Source: Gymnogyps californianus (taxonomy: Eukaryota; Chordata; Aves; Accipitriformes; Cathartidae). From it: 64,000 nt of DNA. Shown piece by piece: positions 62,901-64,000 of this stretch. Position numbers and translations under genes: made by a program. Below the pieces are notes generated by a model, which saw nothing but the letters and a program-made list of their open reading frames with translations, did no database searches and was not told where the DNA came from. The DNA is taken from the NCBI RefSeq assembly GCF_018139145.2, contig NC_059473.1:67314707-67378706 (forward strand). The letters run 5' to 3'. Numbering within the stretch: the stretch's first letter is position 1; every line of letters starts with the position of its first letter.

Positions 62901-64000
62901 CTTAGCCACATGCATCTGCTTCCGTGTACTGCAGAAGCCCCCAATAATTTAAGAGCTTTCTGTTAGCACATGCACGTTAGATGTATATGCTAGAGAACCT
63001 TGTAATTGTATTGTCCACTCATTGATTCAGATCTTAATGGGGCTGGAATAGATTTAGGGAAGAGCTTCAAGTTTAGAAAGAAAACTGCTTTGAGAACAAA
63101 ACACGCAGTAAGTGGAGACATCAGGGAACTACCTTCAAAACAGCACAGTTTTTCCAAACCAAATGGCTAGTGTAGAAATATGACAACAGAATCTTAGTCA
63201 TCCAGCTCCTGAAAAGGTGATTTATCAGTCTGTCTCCTGAGGTGAGCAGGGATTCTTTGAAGGCTCAATGGTTACAGCAAGTTTACACAGTGCATTTACA
63301 GACACTAACACACCGCATCCCAGGTATCAATTCACAAGGTGAACCCCACCTTCTGTATTAATACAATTCCAAAAAACCAGAGGATCCGTTTACCAAACAT
63401 ACAGTTTCCATTCATCTCAGATTATAAACCACTCTGGGACCTTTAGAGACATTCAGTAGGTCAGGTAGACTATAACCTAGGGGGGAAATATTACCCAACC
63501 AGCCTACAGAAGTACAACAAACAGGAGCATCGATTGCCTAAGCCTAAACAATATTAGAAATCATGCCTTTCTAGTACTTCAGCCTCACTTTATCATTCCA
63601 AGAGATTTTGAAAATGTGGAACTCCGTTCTATGCTATGAGAGGCTGTTTTCAAAGTGTTGTCGTGTGTTTCCAGATATGCAGCTAAATTGCATTTTGAAA
63701 ATTTACTCTGAATATCACTTAACTTTATCTTGCCAGATTACTGCTGTAAAAACCAGTTACAGGTAATACGAGTGTCTCTCTTGGGAATTACCTCCAAATG
63801 TCAGAAACCTTCAAATACTATTGGACAGATATCTAACATTGAACAGACTCCTGAGCTAAAGATGAATTCGACTTTCCTAACTCCAGCTGCCTCTTTAGAG
63901 GAAGGCTTCTTCAAAAACACAGTATCTCAAAATGCTATTTAATATTATCCAAAATCTTGATCATTACAGTCACCAGTGACAGATCAAAGCAACACATTTC

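Larger units (their letters stand above)
28572..64000 (-). other. LAMA2: LAMA2 intron 1 (partial, more than 35 kb)
   Basis: Everything upstream of exon 2 on the coding (minus) strand to the window edge. No GC-rich first exon with a signal peptide or CpG-rich promoter was seen, so exon 1 probably lies beyond 64000. The intron holds CR1 copies at about 30948, 32450, 38319, 49185 and 55711, MIR-like fragments near 31840 and 46625, and solo LTRs at 33628-34216 and 53145-53626. The stretches 28572-30940, 34222-38318, 39531-46620, 49476-53140, 53631-55710 and 56966-64000 contain no gene that I could support; ORFs there are short and unconserved in appearance. Confidence 0.8.

Noticed and set aside
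28572..64000. Search for LAMA2 exon 1 or a CpG-island promoter
   Set aside because: No signal-peptide ORF followed by a GT donor in the right phase and no CpG-rich stretch; intron 1 is known to be very long in LAMA2.
1..64000. CRISPR arrays, tRNA or rRNA genes, bacterial operons, plasmid or phage modules
   Set aside because: No regularly spaced repeats, cloverleaf-forming sequence or dense ORF arrays; composition, splice sites and CR1 content indicate a vertebrate nuclear intron.

Overview
The window looks like bird nuclear DNA. It holds one recognisable protein-coding gene on the minus strand, and almost everything else is intron. The avian signature is the abundance of CR1 LINE copies, several ending in the typical ATTCTATG octamer tail, together with solo retroviral LTRs of avian type. 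There are no bacterial, viral or organellar gene arrays.

The gene is the 5' part of the laminin alpha-2 chain gene (LAMA2). Three consecutive coding exons fit the family in sequence, length and phase: exon 2 (28571 down to 28401, 171 bp), exon 3 (23848 down to 23736, 113 bp) and exon 4 (3039 down to 2797, 243 bp). Together they encode the start of the mature protein and the first half of the laminin N-terminal (LN) domain, which drives laminin polymerisation in basement membranes. Exon 1 (signal peptide) should lie beyond 64000, and exon 5 onward below position 1; neither was found here. Introns 2 and 3 are complete (4,552 and 20,696 bp). Intron 1 (more than 35 kb inside the window) and intron 4 are partial.

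Layout: 1-2796 intron 4; 2797-3039 exon 4; 3040-23735 intron 3, with an LTR-like repeat near 7.6-8.3 kb, an internally deleted CR1 near 10.7 kb and a 1.1-kb CR1 near 22 kb; 23736-23848 exon 3; 23849-28400 intron 2, with a 76-base T run and a very old CR1; 28401-28571 exon 2; 28572-64000 intron 1. Intron 1 carries five further CR1 copies of very different ages, two probable MIR fragments, two solo LTRs with target-site duplications (33.6 and 53.1 kb) and simple repeats.

No previously undescribed gene system was found. The points most worth a second look are a 9-bp tandem duplication that creates two in-frame splice acceptors at exon 4, the two solo LTRs with intact target-site duplications, an internally deleted CR1, two CR1 fossils that may predate birds, and a long poly(A) tract on the coding strand that could mark a retrocopy. 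Identifications rest on reading by eye and on remembered family sequences; no alignment was run.
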